From NCBI RefSeq assembly GCF_024509055.1, contig NZ_JANINM010000482.1:36044-100043 (forward strand): a DNA stretch of 64,000 nucleotides, given 5' to 3'. A program made the translations under genes and the position numbers. Each line of letters begins with the position of its first letter. The first letter of the stretch is position 1. The stretch is from Mesorhizobium sp. GTDB lineage: Bacteria > Pseudomonadota > Alphaproteobacteria > Rhizobiales > Rhizobiaceae. Positions 9,276-17,298 of this stretch are shown piece by piece. The notes under the pieces are model-generated. The model was not told the origin of the DNA. It saw only the letters and a list, made by a program, of their open reading frames with translations, and made no database searches.

Positions 9276-9955
9276 TAGACCGCGACGGCGGGCTGGCTCC
9301 AGCGGGCGGCAACGAGCCTATAGGGGATCAGTGCCACCACGGCGATGATCAGCTTGACCGAAAGATCGCCAAGCGCCCACGACACCCAGCGCATCGTCTC
9401 GACCGGCAGCACGCCCATCAGCGGCGCCGTCTGAAGCGCGAAGCTGTCGTTCGGGCCGGCAAAAGCGAAGGCGGCGGAGAAGGCGATGCCGAAGAACACG
9501 ACGGTGTCGAAGACGGAGCCCACCAGCGTGCCGATGATCGGCGCGCGCCACCAGCTCTGACGGCGCAGCCGGTTGAAGACGGTCACGTCGAGCAATTGCG
9601 CGGTGAGGAAAGCGGCTCCGGAGGCGGCGGCGATGCGCACCAGGCGATCGGCGGCGGTCTCGAATTCGATAAGCCCATGACGGAACAGGAACGGGGGAAC
9701 GAGGATCGAGCAGGTGACCGCCGTCATGAAACCGACGAACACCACCTTGCGCGCCACGGCCGGGCCGTAGCGACGATTGGCAAGGTCAGTGACCAGGAAG
9801 GAAAATGGATAGGTGAAGGCGCCCCAGGTGAGCAGGTCGGCTAGCGACAGGCCGCCGATCTGGCCCTGCATCGGGAACTGGACAAGGATGTTCGACGCCA
9901 CGACGACAAGCGCCATGGCAGCCACAAAGGGCAGGTACCGCGAAAGGAAGTTCAT
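9275..9955 (-). CDS. yhhQ: Queuosine precursor transporter (YhhQ/VUT family)
   Basis: A 226-residue membrane protein with about six hydrophobic segments. The N-terminal half has FAAM..NILVQFP followed by TWGAFTYPFSFLVTDLANRRYG, the characteristic core of the YhhQ (DUF165) family, which imports queuine or preQ precursors for tRNA modification. Length and motif agree with the family. It is monocistronic, downstream of rpmB on the same strand with a 138-bp gap. I saw no preQ1 riboswitch in its leader. Confidence 0.85.
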   Translation of the reverse strand: MNFLSRYLPFVAAMALVVVASNILVQFPMQGQIGGLSLADLLTWGAFTYPFSFLVTDLANRRYGPAVARKVVFVGFMTAVTCSILVPPFLFRHGLIEFETAADRLVRIAAASGAAFLTAQLLDVTVFNRLRRQSWWRAPIIGTLVGSVFDTVVFFGIAFSAAFAFAGPNDSFALQTAPLMGVLPVETMRWVSWALGDLSVKLIIAVVALIPYRLVAARWSQPAVAV

Positions 9956-10063
9956 TTTTTTATCCTGGGTAATGGAACCAGCCGAGCGCCCACGGAGTCC
10001 GGGCCGCCCGCTTATGTTCGAGCACCGCTCCGATAACCGCTCGCGGCCTTCGGTCCGGCGCTC

Positions 10064-10084
10064 GAGGCGGTCGTCCCCCGCCTC
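10064..10084 (-). terminator. Possible rpmB terminator hairpin
   Basis: GAGGCGG at 10064-10070 pairs with CCGCCTC at 10078-10084, just beyond the rpmB stop. It is a compact GC stem but has no following U tract, so termination is only a suggestion. Confidence 0.3.
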
Positions 10085-10093
10085 AATGACGAA

Positions 10094-10390
10094 TTAGGCA
10101 GCCGGCTGCTCGGCGAGCTTCTTGGCGATCTGCTTCTTCAGCAGGCGCGCGCGCTGCGACAGATCCTTGGCGTCGGCCTTGGCCAAGAAGGCGTCGAGGC
10201 CGCCGCGATGCTCGACCGAACGCAGGGCGTTGGCCGAAATGCGCAGGCGAACGTTCTGGTTCAGCGCTTCGGAGATCAGCGTGACATTGACCAGGTTCGG
10301 CAGGAAGCGACGCTTGGTCTTGTTGTTGGCATGGCTTACATTGTTGCCGGTCTGGACTGCCTTGGCAGTGAGCTCGCAAGTGCGGGACAT
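10094..10390 (-). CDS. rpmB: Large ribosomal subunit protein bL28
   Basis: A 98-residue basic protein starting [21 protein letters not shown], the conserved start of bL28, with [14 protein letters not shown] following. It is part of the 50S subunit. The ATG at 10390 is preceded by AAGGTAAGACC, a good ribosome site; an in-frame start ten codons upstream is not conserved. A near-consensus promoter lies about 95 bp upstream. Confidence 0.97.
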   Translation of the reverse strand: MSRTCELTAKAVQTGNNVSHANNKTKRRFLPNLVNVTLISEALNQNVRLRISANALRSVEHRGGLDAFLAKADAKDLSQRARLLKKQIAKKLAEQPAA

Positions 10391-10483
10391 TGGTCTTACC
10401 TTCAGTTCTAAGCCTGCCAAACCATTCTGCCCGCGCCGGGCGGCGCGCGGTCTCGGTCAGGCGGCCTTTGGAAAAGTTGGCGT

Positions 10484-10512
10484 TCCATAGTTGCATTTAG
10501 CCAGCGCGTCAA
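10484..10512 (-). promoter_or_regulatory. Predicted sigma-70 promoter of rpmB
   Basis: On the minus strand TTGACG (10512-10507) and TATGGA (10489-10484) are separated by 17 bp, matching the housekeeping -35/-10 layout. It points at rpmB with a leader of about 90 bases. Confidence 0.55.
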
Positions 10513-10574
10513 GCACCGGCACATGCGCTGCCGTCGGATGTGTTCCATATAAAGGCCGGATTTTACCCTATAAG

Positions 10575-10588
10575 CCCTTCGCGAAGGG
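10575..10588. other. 14-bp perfect palindrome in the rpmB/DUF3108 divergent region
   Basis: CCCTTCGCGAAGGG reads the same on both strands. It lies 59 bp before the DUF3108 start and about 63 bp upstream of the predicted rpmB -35 box. It could be a small operator; no regulator is identified. Confidence 0.35.
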
Positions 10589-10646
10589 ATATGCCAGGCT
10601 GGAAACCACAATTTCCCGCCGACGAACCAAGGATTCGCCGCCCGCC

Positions 10647-11438
10647 ATGCTTCGCCCGTCCCATGTAGTCGCCATTTTGCTCGCCGTCGCCACGCCGGCC
10701 ACAAGCTTTGCCGCGTCCAGCCCGCAATCCTTCAAGGGCGAGTATACGGTATCCTTCCTCGGCCTCTCGATTGCGCGGTCGACCTTCTCCAGCCGCTACG
10801 AGAACGGCGTCTACTCGATCGACGGCAGCGTCTCGGCTGCGGGTCTCGCCAAGCTGTTCGACGACACGCGTGGGACGATCTCGTCCAAGGGCACGATCTC
10901 AGGCCAGAAAATGGTGCCGCAGGCGTTCCGCGCCGACTATACTTCCGGCAAGAAAGCGTCGCTGGTGGACATCCGTTTCGGCAATGGCGACGTCACTTCG
11001 ACCAAGGTCGTTCCAGCACCGGAAAAGCGCGATCCCAAGTCGTGGGTGCCGCTTGGCGCCGGCGACCTGAAGTCGGTGCTCGATCCGATGGCGGCGACAG
11101 TCATCTACGCCGACAGTCTCGACAAGGTCTGCGGGCGAACGGTCAAGCTCTATGACGGCGAGATGCGCGCCAACCTTAGACTCACCTACGCCTCGAAAGG
11201 CTCGATCTCGGTGCCAGGCTACAAGGGCGACACCGTGACCTGCCGGATGGGCTTCGAGCCGGTCGCCGGATACCGAAAGGGCCGCAAGGCGCTGGAGTAT
11301 CTGACGAAAAAGAGCAAGATGATGGTGACATTTGCGCCGCTCGGCAAATCCGGCGTATATGCGCCGATCCACGCCACGGTCGGGACGCAGATCGGTCCGC
11401 TGACCATCAGCGCGAGACGGTTCGAAGCAGTCGACTAG
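10647..11438 (+). CDS. DUF3108 domain-containing exported protein
   Basis: A 263-residue protein with a signal peptide (about 1-25, ending TSFAASS). The mature part, from SFKGEYTVSFLGLSIARSTFSSRY, matches DUF3108 proteins, which are predicted periplasmic beta proteins of unknown role. The ATG at 10647 was chosen because it begins the signal peptide; a longer frame from 10491 adds a non-hydrophobic, unlikely N-terminus. The rhizobial position beside rpmB is common. No partner gene suggests a function. Confidence 0.8.
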   Translation: MLRPSHVVAILLAVATPATSFAASSPQSFKGEYTVSFLGLSIARSTFSSRYENGVYSIDGSVSAAGLAKLFDDTRGTISSKGTISGQKMVPQAFRADYTSGKKASLVDIRFGNGDVTSTKVVPAPEKRDPKSWVPLGAGDLKSVLDPMAATVIYADSLDKVCGRTVKLYDGEMRANLRLTYASKGSISVPGYKGDTVTCRMGFEPVAGYRKGRKALEYLTKKSKMMVTFAPLGKSGVYAPIHATVGTQIGPLTISARRFEAVD

Positions 11439-11470
11439 ACCAGGCGCGGTGGCGCGCCGCCGGGGGAATT

Positions 11471-12358
11471 ATGGGGCGCGCAACACTGATCGGATTCTCG
11501 GCGGTCGCCATGTGGTCGCTGCTTGCGCTGCTCACCAATGCGTCGGGGCAGGTGCCGCCATTTCTTCTGTCTGCCATCACCTTCGCCATCGGCACCTGCG
11601 TCGGGCTTGCCGCCCGGCTGGTGATGCCGGCACCCGACAGGAGCCAGAAAATTCCGCCGCAGGTGTGGGTGATCGGCATTGCCGGCCTGTTCGGCTACCA
11701 TTTCTTCTACTTCACCGCCCTGCGCAACGCGCCGGCCGTCGAGGCCAGCCTGATCGCCTATCTGTGGCCGCTGCTCATCGTGCTAGGCTCGGCGTTGATG
11801 CCGGGCGAGCGGCTCGCCTGGAACCATGTCGTCGGCGCGCTGCTCGGGCTCGCCGGCACGTTCCTCATCGTCACCAAGGGCGGTGGGCTTGCCTTCGACG
11901 CGCGCTATGCCTTTGGCTATGCGATGGCGGCCGTCTGCGCGGTGGTGTGGTCGTCCTATTCGCTCCTGTCGCGGCGCTTCCCGTCGGTGCCGACGACTAT
12001 CGTCACCTGGTTCTGCGCGGCGACATCGGTCCTGTCGCTGATTTGCCATTTCCTGCTGGAGAAGACCGTGTTGCCTGATGGCCCCGGACAGTGGCTGGCG
12101 GTGGTCGGGCTGGGGCTGATGCCGGTGGGCGCCGCCTTCTACGCCTGGGATATCGGCGTCAAGCGCGGCAACATCCAGGTGCTGGGCGCGGCAAGCTATG
12201 CCGCGCCGCTGCTGTCGACGCTGGTGCTGATCGCGGCGGGCGTCGCCGAACCGTCGCTGCGCATCCTGGCGGCCTGCGTGCTCATCACAGGCGGAGCCGT
12301 GCTTGCCGCCAAGTCGTTGCTGCTGAGGAAGCCGGCAACCGGCGGAGCCGGCGCATGA
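11471..12358 (+). CDS. DMT-superfamily (EamA) transporter, YddG-like
   Basis: A 295-residue protein with about ten hydrophobic segments in two EamA halves. The N-terminus RATLIGFSAVAMWSLLALLT resembles YddG-type exporters of aromatic amino acids, but the substrate is inference. A ribosome site (CCGGGGGAATT) precedes the ATG. The stop overlaps the next start as ATGA at 12355, so it is coupled to the lysoplasmalogenase-family gene. Confidence 0.8.
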   Translation: MGRATLIGFSAVAMWSLLALLTNASGQVPPFLLSAITFAIGTCVGLAARLVMPAPDRSQKIPPQVWVIGIAGLFGYHFFYFTALRNAPAVEASLIAYLWPLLIVLGSALMPGERLAWNHVVGALLGLAGTFLIVTKGGGLAFDARYAFGYAMAAVCAVVWSSYSLLSRRFPSVPTTIVTWFCAATSVLSLICHFLLEKTVLPDGPGQWLAVVGLGLMPVGAAFYAWDIGVKRGNIQVLGAASYAAPLLSTLVLIAAGVAEPSLRILAACVLITGGAVLAAKSLLLRKPATGGAGA

Positions 12359-13026
12359 TGCCGTTTGCGGGCGGCATCGAGGCCAATCCAAATGCCACGC
12401 TTTTGTTTTCGGTCGCCGCGGCGGCGATCTATGCCCTGGCGCTCGAACTGTCGCCGCGGCTCGCCCGTTCGGCCGCTAAAACACTGGCCGTCGCCTTGCT
12501 AGCGGCGCTGGCTTTCATGCAGGGCGGGCCGTCGCTGCTCGTCGCGGCGCTTGCCCTCAGCGCTGTAGGCGACGCGTTCCTGTCGCGCGACGGCGAAAAG
12601 GCCTTTCTCGGCGGCCTCGCCAGCTTCCTTGCCGCGCATATCGTTTTTGTCGTTCTGTTCGCGAAGACCGGCAATGGACTGGCGTTGCTGGTCAGCGAGC
12701 CGTGGCGTGCCGTGCTCGCGCTGGTGATGGCCGCGTTCGCCATCGTCATGCTCACCACCCTCTGGCGCCGCGTCGAAATGCAACTGCGTGTTCCAATCGC
12801 CGTCTATGTCGCGGCGATCCTCGCCATGGGCATCTCGGCGCTCACGACCAGCAATCTGTGGGTCATTGCCGGCGCCTTGCTGTTCATGGCCTCGGACGGG
12901 CTGCTGGCGGCGGAGCGGTTCCTGCTTGCCGCCGCCTCGCCGGGCCGCGTCTGGATGCGCTATGCGGTCTGGGTGCTGTACTACGCCGCGCAGCTGGCGA
13001 TCACGCTGGGCTTCCTGCTGGGTTAA
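12355..13026 (+). CDS. Lysoplasmalogenase-family (YhhN/TMEM86) membrane protein
   Basis: A 223-residue protein, nearly all hydrophobic, with about seven to eight segments. LSAVGDAFLSRDGEKAFLGGLASFLAAHIVFV is the conserved acidic-residue region of the YhhN family (GD..L and the AH later), which in animals cleaves the vinyl ether bond of lysoplasmalogens. The bacterial substrate is unknown. Translation is coupled to the upstream DMT transporter by a four-base overlap. Its last four bases overlap the convergent cupin gene. Confidence 0.8.
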   Translation: MMPFAGGIEANPNATLLFSVAAAAIYALALELSPRLARSAAKTLAVALLAALAFMQGGPSLLVAALALSAVGDAFLSRDGEKAFLGGLASFLAAHIVFVVLFAKTGNGLALLVSEPWRAVLALVMAAFAIVMLTTLWRRVEMQLRVPIAVYVAAILAMGISALTTSNLWVIAGALLFMASDGLLAAERFLLAAASPGRVWMRYAVWVLYYAAQLAITLGFLLG

Positions 13027-13454
13027 GCGGTTCTCGGTTGCCAACCCGGCTCGGCCAGCTCGAAGGCGGCGAAATCGAAGCCCGGCGCCACCGTGCACCC
13101 GACCAGCGTCCATTCGCCAAGGCTGCGCGCCGATTGCCACCTGCCGGCCGGCACGACGAGCTGCGGTCGCTCGCCGGCGGCGAGTGCGGGGCCGAGGACC
13201 TGTTCGGTGACGGCTTGGCTTGCCTCCTCATGCATCGACAGCGCGAGCGGCGCGCCGGCATAGAAATGCCAGACTTCGGCTGCGTCCCTAACCCGATGCC
13301 AGGCTGAAAGCTGGCCTTTTTCGAGCAGGAAATAGATCGCGGTCGAGTGACCGCGGGCACCTCCCGAATCGTCGCGGAAGGTCTCGGCATACCAGCCGCC
13401 TTCCGGGTGCGGCTCAAGCCCGAGCATCGCGATGATTTCGGCGGCACTGGTCAT
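13023..13454 (-). CDS. Cupin family protein (DUF985 type)
   Basis: A 143-residue protein with HPEGGWYAETF near the N-terminus, then STAIYFLLEKGQLSAWHRV and EVWHFYAGAPL, typical of the DUF985/cupin_5 family. These are single-domain beta barrels of uncertain function. It lies in the same direction as gloB (gap 49 bp) and may be co-transcribed with it. Confidence 0.85.
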   Translation of the reverse strand: MTSAAEIIAMLGLEPHPEGGWYAETFRDDSGGARGHSTAIYFLLEKGQLSAWHRVRDAAEVWHFYAGAPLALSMHEEASQAVTEQVLGPALAAGERPQLVVPAGRWQSARSLGEWTLVGCTVAPGFDFAAFELAEPGWQPRTA

Positions 13455-13503
13455 TGGCGGTCTTTTTCTTGGAGCGTGCCGTTGTCCGAAACCGCGACAT
13501 GCA

Positions 13504-14271
13504 TCAGAAATTGTCCTTGCGCTTGCGGATTTCGGCGAAGACCTCGGCGTCGCTGGCCTTTTCCATGCCGAGATGCTTGCGGATCGCCGGATCGTGCCAG
13601 CGCAGAAACGGATTGGTCGACAGTTCCTCGCCGATCGTGGTCGGCAGCGTCGGCTTGTTGTCGCGACGCAACGCCTCGATCCTGGCAGCGCGCTGTTTCA
13701 GCGCCGAATTGGTGGGATCGACCGTCAGCGCGAAGCGCGCGTTGGCCAAAGTGTATTCATGGCCGCAATGGATCGCGGTTTCGGCCGGAAGGGCCACCAG
13801 CTTCTTGAGCGACTCGTACATCACCGGGGGCTTGCATTCGAACAGCCGGCCGCAGCCCAAGGCAAACAGCGTATCTGCGGTGAAGGCCACTTTCGAGGTC
13901 GGCAGGTGGTAGGAGACATGGCCTGCAGTGTGACCGGGCGTCTCGATGACCTCGATGCTTTCCTCGCCAAGTCGCAGGGCCGAGCCTTCCTTCACCGTCT
14001 GGTCGATGCCGGGGATCTTCGCCTTCTCGGCCTCCGGCCCGACGATGCGCAGCTTGAAGCGCTCCTTCAGTGCCAGATTGGCCTCGACGTGGTCGGCATG
14101 GTGGTGCGTGGTGAGGATCAGGGTCGGCTTCCAGCCAGTGCGCTCGATCGCTGCCAGAATTGGCGCTTCTTCGGGAGCATCGATGATCGCAGTCTGGCCG
14201 CTTCTGGGATCGTGGACCAGCACGCCGAAATTGTCGGTGCGGCACATGAACTGTTCGATTTCGACCGGCAT
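13504..14271 (-). CDS. gloB: Hydroxyacylglutathione hydrolase (glyoxalase II)
   Basis: A 255-residue metallo-beta-lactamase-fold enzyme that hydrolyses S-lactoylglutathione to D-lactate and glutathione in the glyoxalase pathway. The dinuclear metal motif THHHADH is at 55-61. GHTAGHVSY and CGHEYT supply further ligands, and the C-terminal glutathione-binding half is present. The start at 14271 (MPVEIEQF) gives the family length; an upstream Met adds five unconserved residues. Confidence 0.92.
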   Translation of the reverse strand: MPVEIEQFMCRTDNFGVLVHDPRSGQTAIIDAPEEAPILAAIERTGWKPTLILTTHHHADHVEANLALKERFKLRIVGPEAEKAKIPGIDQTVKEGSALRLGEESIEVIETPGHTAGHVSYHLPTSKVAFTADTLFALGCGRLFECKPPVMYESLKKLVALPAETAIHCGHEYTLANARFALTVDPTNSALKQRAARIEALRRDNKPTLPTTIGEELSTNPFLRWHDPAIRKHLGMEKASDAEVFAEIRKRKDNF

Positions 14272-14432
14272 GGCGTGTCTCTCCATCAGAGCGCCGTGCG
14301 TCCCTGTGGACGCACAAGAGGATTCTCTTACACTTCTTGCCTGCTGCTCGTGCTTTGCGAAATCGAAACCGATTTCGGGCCGATGCAGGAGTCGCCGCAG
14401 ACATAGGGCGGCCCGCCGCCGATGTCATCGGC

Positions 14433-14483
14433 CTTTGTCGAACTTGGCACTTTGTTGAACTTGGCCCTTTGTTGAACTTGGCA
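14433..14483. repeat. Three tandem 17-bp repeats upstream of the methyltransferase gene
   Basis: Units at 14433-14449, 14450-14466 and 14467-14483 share CTTTGTYGAACTTGGCM with only one or two differences. They end 24 bp before the methyltransferase start, so they fall in its leader or promoter. They may be a regulator-binding array or a recent tandem duplication. Confidence 0.7.
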
Positions 14484-14507
14484 TGCATCGCAGCTACCGT
14501 CCCGCGC

Positions 14508-15302
14508 ATGCATTCCGATATCGTCGATCTCCGTTCCTTCTATTCGACCACGCTCGGGCGCCTGGCCGAGCGCTCCATCACAATGGCGTTGTCGTCGATT
14601 TGGGCAAGTGTTCCCAACGAACGGCTGGTGGGCCTCGGCTACACCTTGCCGTGGCTGGAACGGTTCGGCACCGATGCCGAGCGCGTCTTCGCCTTCATGC
14701 CGGCGACGCAAGGCGCCGTGGTGTGGCCTGCCGCCGGGCCGGCGGCAACCGCATTGGTTTTCGATGAGGAGCTGCCGCTGGTCGATTCCTGTATCGACCG
14801 TATGCTGCTCGTGCATTCGCTCGAGCATGCCGAGAATCCGCGTGAGACGTTGAACGAGATCTGGCGGGTGCTGTCGCCGGCGGGCCGCGTCGTCATCGTC
14901 GTGCCCAATCGGCGCGGTGTCTGGGCGCGCTTCGAGCATACGCCCTTCGGCAATGGCCGGCCGTTCTCGCGCGGCCAGCTCACGGAGTTGCTGCGCGAGG
15001 CGAACTTCACCCCGGCGGCATGGTCGGACGCGCTGTTCTTTCCGCCATCGCCGCGACGCTTCATGATGCAATTCCACAACGTGCTGGAGAGGGCTGGCCG
15101 GCGATTCTGGCCGATCTTTTCCGGCGTCATCGTGGTCGAGGCGCAGAAGCGGCTCTACCAGGGCGTGCCGGTCGCGCAACGCGCGTCACGCCGTGTCTTC
15201 GTCCCGGTCTTCTCGCCGCAGGGCGCGACGCGGCTCGGGCGCAAGGTCGCCGATGCGATGCCTGGGGACAAGCCGATGCGATGCCTGGGGACAAGCGGGT
15301 GA
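14508..15302 (+). CDS. SAM-dependent methyltransferase (type 11)
   Basis: A 264-residue protein. The clearest part is VHSLEHAENPRETLNEIWRVLSPAGRVVIVVPNR (about 102-135), the motif II/III region of class I methyltransferases. Motif I is weak: no clear E/DxGxGxG is seen before it. Similar proteins are usually next to gloB in rhizobia, as here (divergent). The C-terminal end is shaped by a 23-bp tandem duplication (15250-15295), which is not a multiple of three and so changes the final residues and the stop. The substrate is unknown. Confidence 0.75.
   Translation: MHSDIVDLRSFYSTTLGRLAERSITMALSSIWASVPNERLVGLGYTLPWLERFGTDAERVFAFMPATQGAVVWPAAGPAATALVFDEELPLVDSCIDRMLLVHSLEHAENPRETLNEIWRVLSPAGRVVIVVPNRRGVWARFEHTPFGNGRPFSRGQLTELLREANFTPAAWSDALFFPPSPRRFMMQFHNVLERAGRRFWPIFSGVIVVEAQKRLYQGVPVAQRASRRVFVPVFSPQGATRLGRKVADAMPGDKPMRCLGTSG
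15250..15295 (+). repeat. Exact 23-bp tandem duplication at the end of the methyltransferase gene
   Basis: 15250-15272 is repeated exactly at 15273-15295. With one copy the frame would end ...ADAMPGDKRVTRS; with two it ends ...ADAMPGDKPMRCLGTSG. It looks like a recent slippage event that altered the C-terminus. Confidence 0.85.
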
Positions 15303-15420
15303 CGCGTTCGTGATCGGGGCCAAACCTTGCGTCGCATGGCAATCGTCCCCCTATCTCAGGGACGGTTTTGCGGCGTGGCAGCGGCGCTCATGACCACTCG
15401 CGCAAGCAGGGAAACCGCCG

Positions 15421-17274
15421 ATGGCTGATCAAATGGATGGCAAGCCCGCCGCCGAAACAGCGGCCGTCTCGATCGAGACCAGCAGTCTTTCCGACCAGCT
15501 GACGGCGATCCGGCTGGCGTTGAAGACTTCGCCGGTTCGCATGCCGCTGATGTGGGTGTCCGTCGGAATTGTCATCGTCATCATCGCGACCTCCGTTGGG
15601 CAGGTGCTGCTCAACAGCTGGAACCAGCCGTTCTACGACGCGCTGGCGCGTCGCGACCTGGCCGGCTTCATGCACCAGCTGATGGTCTTTGCCATGATTG
15701 CCGGGAGCCTGCTTGTGCTCAATGTCGGCCAGACCTGGCTCAACCAGACGATACGGCTGAAATTGCGCGAGGCGCTGACGCTCGACCTCATCGACGAATG
15801 GATGCGGCCGGCTCGCGCTTTCCGGCTCACCCATGCCGGCGCCATCGGTGTCAATCCCGATCAGCGCATGCAGCAGGATGCCGCGCATCTGTCGGATCTA
15901 TCGACCGATCTCGGCGTCGGCCTGCTGCAATCCTTCATCCTCTTGGTGTCCTTCATCGGCGTGCTCTGGCAGCTCTCCTCCGGCTTCGTCTTCCATGTCG
16001 GCGGCTATTCGTTCGCGATACCCGGCTACATGGTGTGGGCGGCGCTCCTCTATGCCGGCATTGCGTCCTGGCTGAGCTGGCTGGTCGGGCGATCGCTGAT
16101 CCGCTTCAACAGCGATCGCTATACGCGCGAGGCCGAGCTGCGCTCCTCAATGGTGCGCGTCAACGAGAACATCGATGCCATCGCGCTCGCTCACGGAGAG
16201 CCCGATGCCAGGCGGCAGCTCAATCTCGACCTCGGCACCGTGCTCGACGCCATGCGGCGCATCTACAGCGCCCAGATCAACCTCTCCTGGGTCACCGACG
16301 GCTATGGCTGGATCACCGTGGTGGCGCCGATCCTGGTCGCCGCTCCGGTCTATTTCGCGGGCGACATCAGCTTCGGCGGATTGATGATGGCTGTCGGCGC
16401 GTTCAACCAGGTGAACACCTCGCTGCGCTGGTTCATCAACAATATCGGCGCCATAGCCGACTGGCGGGCGACGTTGATGCGCGTTGCCGATTTCCGCATC
16501 GCGCTCGGCGAAACCGACATCCTGCACGACAAGGAAAAACGCATCGAGTTCGGCGAGAATGCGGACGGCAAGCTGACATTCGAGAAGCTCGAGGTCGCAT
16601 CTCCCGATGGCTGCACCAGGTTGGCCGAGACGGATGCCGAGATCCATGCCGGCGAGCGTGTGATGATCACCGGCGACCCGCGCGCCGGCAAGACGCTGTT
16701 CTTCCGCGCGATTGCCGGCCTGTGGCCATGGGGAAGCGGCCGCATCGGCCTGCCTGCCGGGCAGAAGCCGTTCTTCGTGCCGCGCACGCCTTATTTTCCG
16801 CTCGGCACGTTGCGCGACGCGCTCAACCATGCGGAAGGCGCCAAGATCGACGACGCCGACATCAAGGCGGTGCTGGCAGAAGTCGGTCTCGAAAGGCTAA
16901 CGGCGCAGCTCGACCGCTCGGCGCGCTGGGAGCACGAGCTGGTGGATGAGGAGCAACGCCTGCTGGCCTTCGCCCGGCTGGCGCTGAGGAAGCCTGAGTG
17001 GGTGATCATCGACGAGGCGCTGGATACGTTCGATGGCGCGACGTTGCGGCGGGTGCTTTCGATGCTGCAGGCGCGGCTGCCGGACGCCGCCATCCTCAAC
17101 ATCGGGCGTGGCCTGCACAACAACCAGTTCTTCCCGCGAGCGCTCACCATCGTCAAGGACAGCGGCGGATCGTCACTCAAGCCAGCGCGCTTCCGGGCCG
17201 GCGCGATCGAACCGCCACCGCACGTCGTTCGGCGCAGGAACGGCCGCGCTCCGAGCCATCAGGTATCCGGATAG
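15421..17274 (+). CDS. BacA/SbmA-related ABC transporter, fused permease and ATPase
   Basis: A 617-residue protein. Residues about 35-345 form a SbmA/BacA-like membrane domain (NSWNQPFYDALARRDLAGF is typical); residues about 385-590 form the ATPase. Walker A is GDPRAGKT (418-425) with Ala where the motif usually has Gly. Walker B is EWVIIDEA (526-533). The signature loop is degenerate: LVDEEQRLLAFARLAL at 507-522 in place of LSGGEQ. Relatives import peptides, cobalamin or fatty acyl compounds. A ribosome site (AGGGA) precedes the ATG. It appears monocistronic. Confidence 0.85.
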   Translation: MADQMDGKPAAETAAVSIETSSLSDQLTAIRLALKTSPVRMPLMWVSVGIVIVIIATSVGQVLLNSWNQPFYDALARRDLAGFMHQLMVFAMIAGSLLVLNVGQTWLNQTIRLKLREALTLDLIDEWMRPARAFRLTHAGAIGVNPDQRMQQDAAHLSDLSTDLGVGLLQSFILLVSFIGVLWQLSSGFVFHVGGYSFAIPGYMVWAALLYAGIASWLSWLVGRSLIRFNSDRYTREAELRSSMVRVNENIDAIALAHGEPDARRQLNLDLGTVLDAMRRIYSAQINLSWVTDGYGWITVVAPILVAAPVYFAGDISFGGLMMAVGAFNQVNTSLRWFINNIGAIADWRATLMRVADFRIALGETDILHDKEKRIEFGENADGKLTFEKLEVASPDGCTRLAETDAEIHAGERVMITGDPRAGKTLFFRAIAGLWPWGSGRIGLPAGQKPFFVPRTPYFPLGTLRDALNHAEGAKIDDADIKAVLAEVGLERLTAQLDRSARWEHELVDEEQRLLAFARLALRKPEWVIIDEALDTFDGATLRRVLSMLQARLPDAAILNIGRGLHNNQFFPRALTIVKDSGGSSLKPARFRAGAIEPPPHVVRRRNGRAPSHQVSG

Positions 17275-17298
17275 GCTCGCCGGCGGGAATTTTCGCTA

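Noticed and set aside
14433..14483. CRISPR array
   Set aside because: Three 17-bp units with no spacers are a simple tandem repeat; no cas genes are present.
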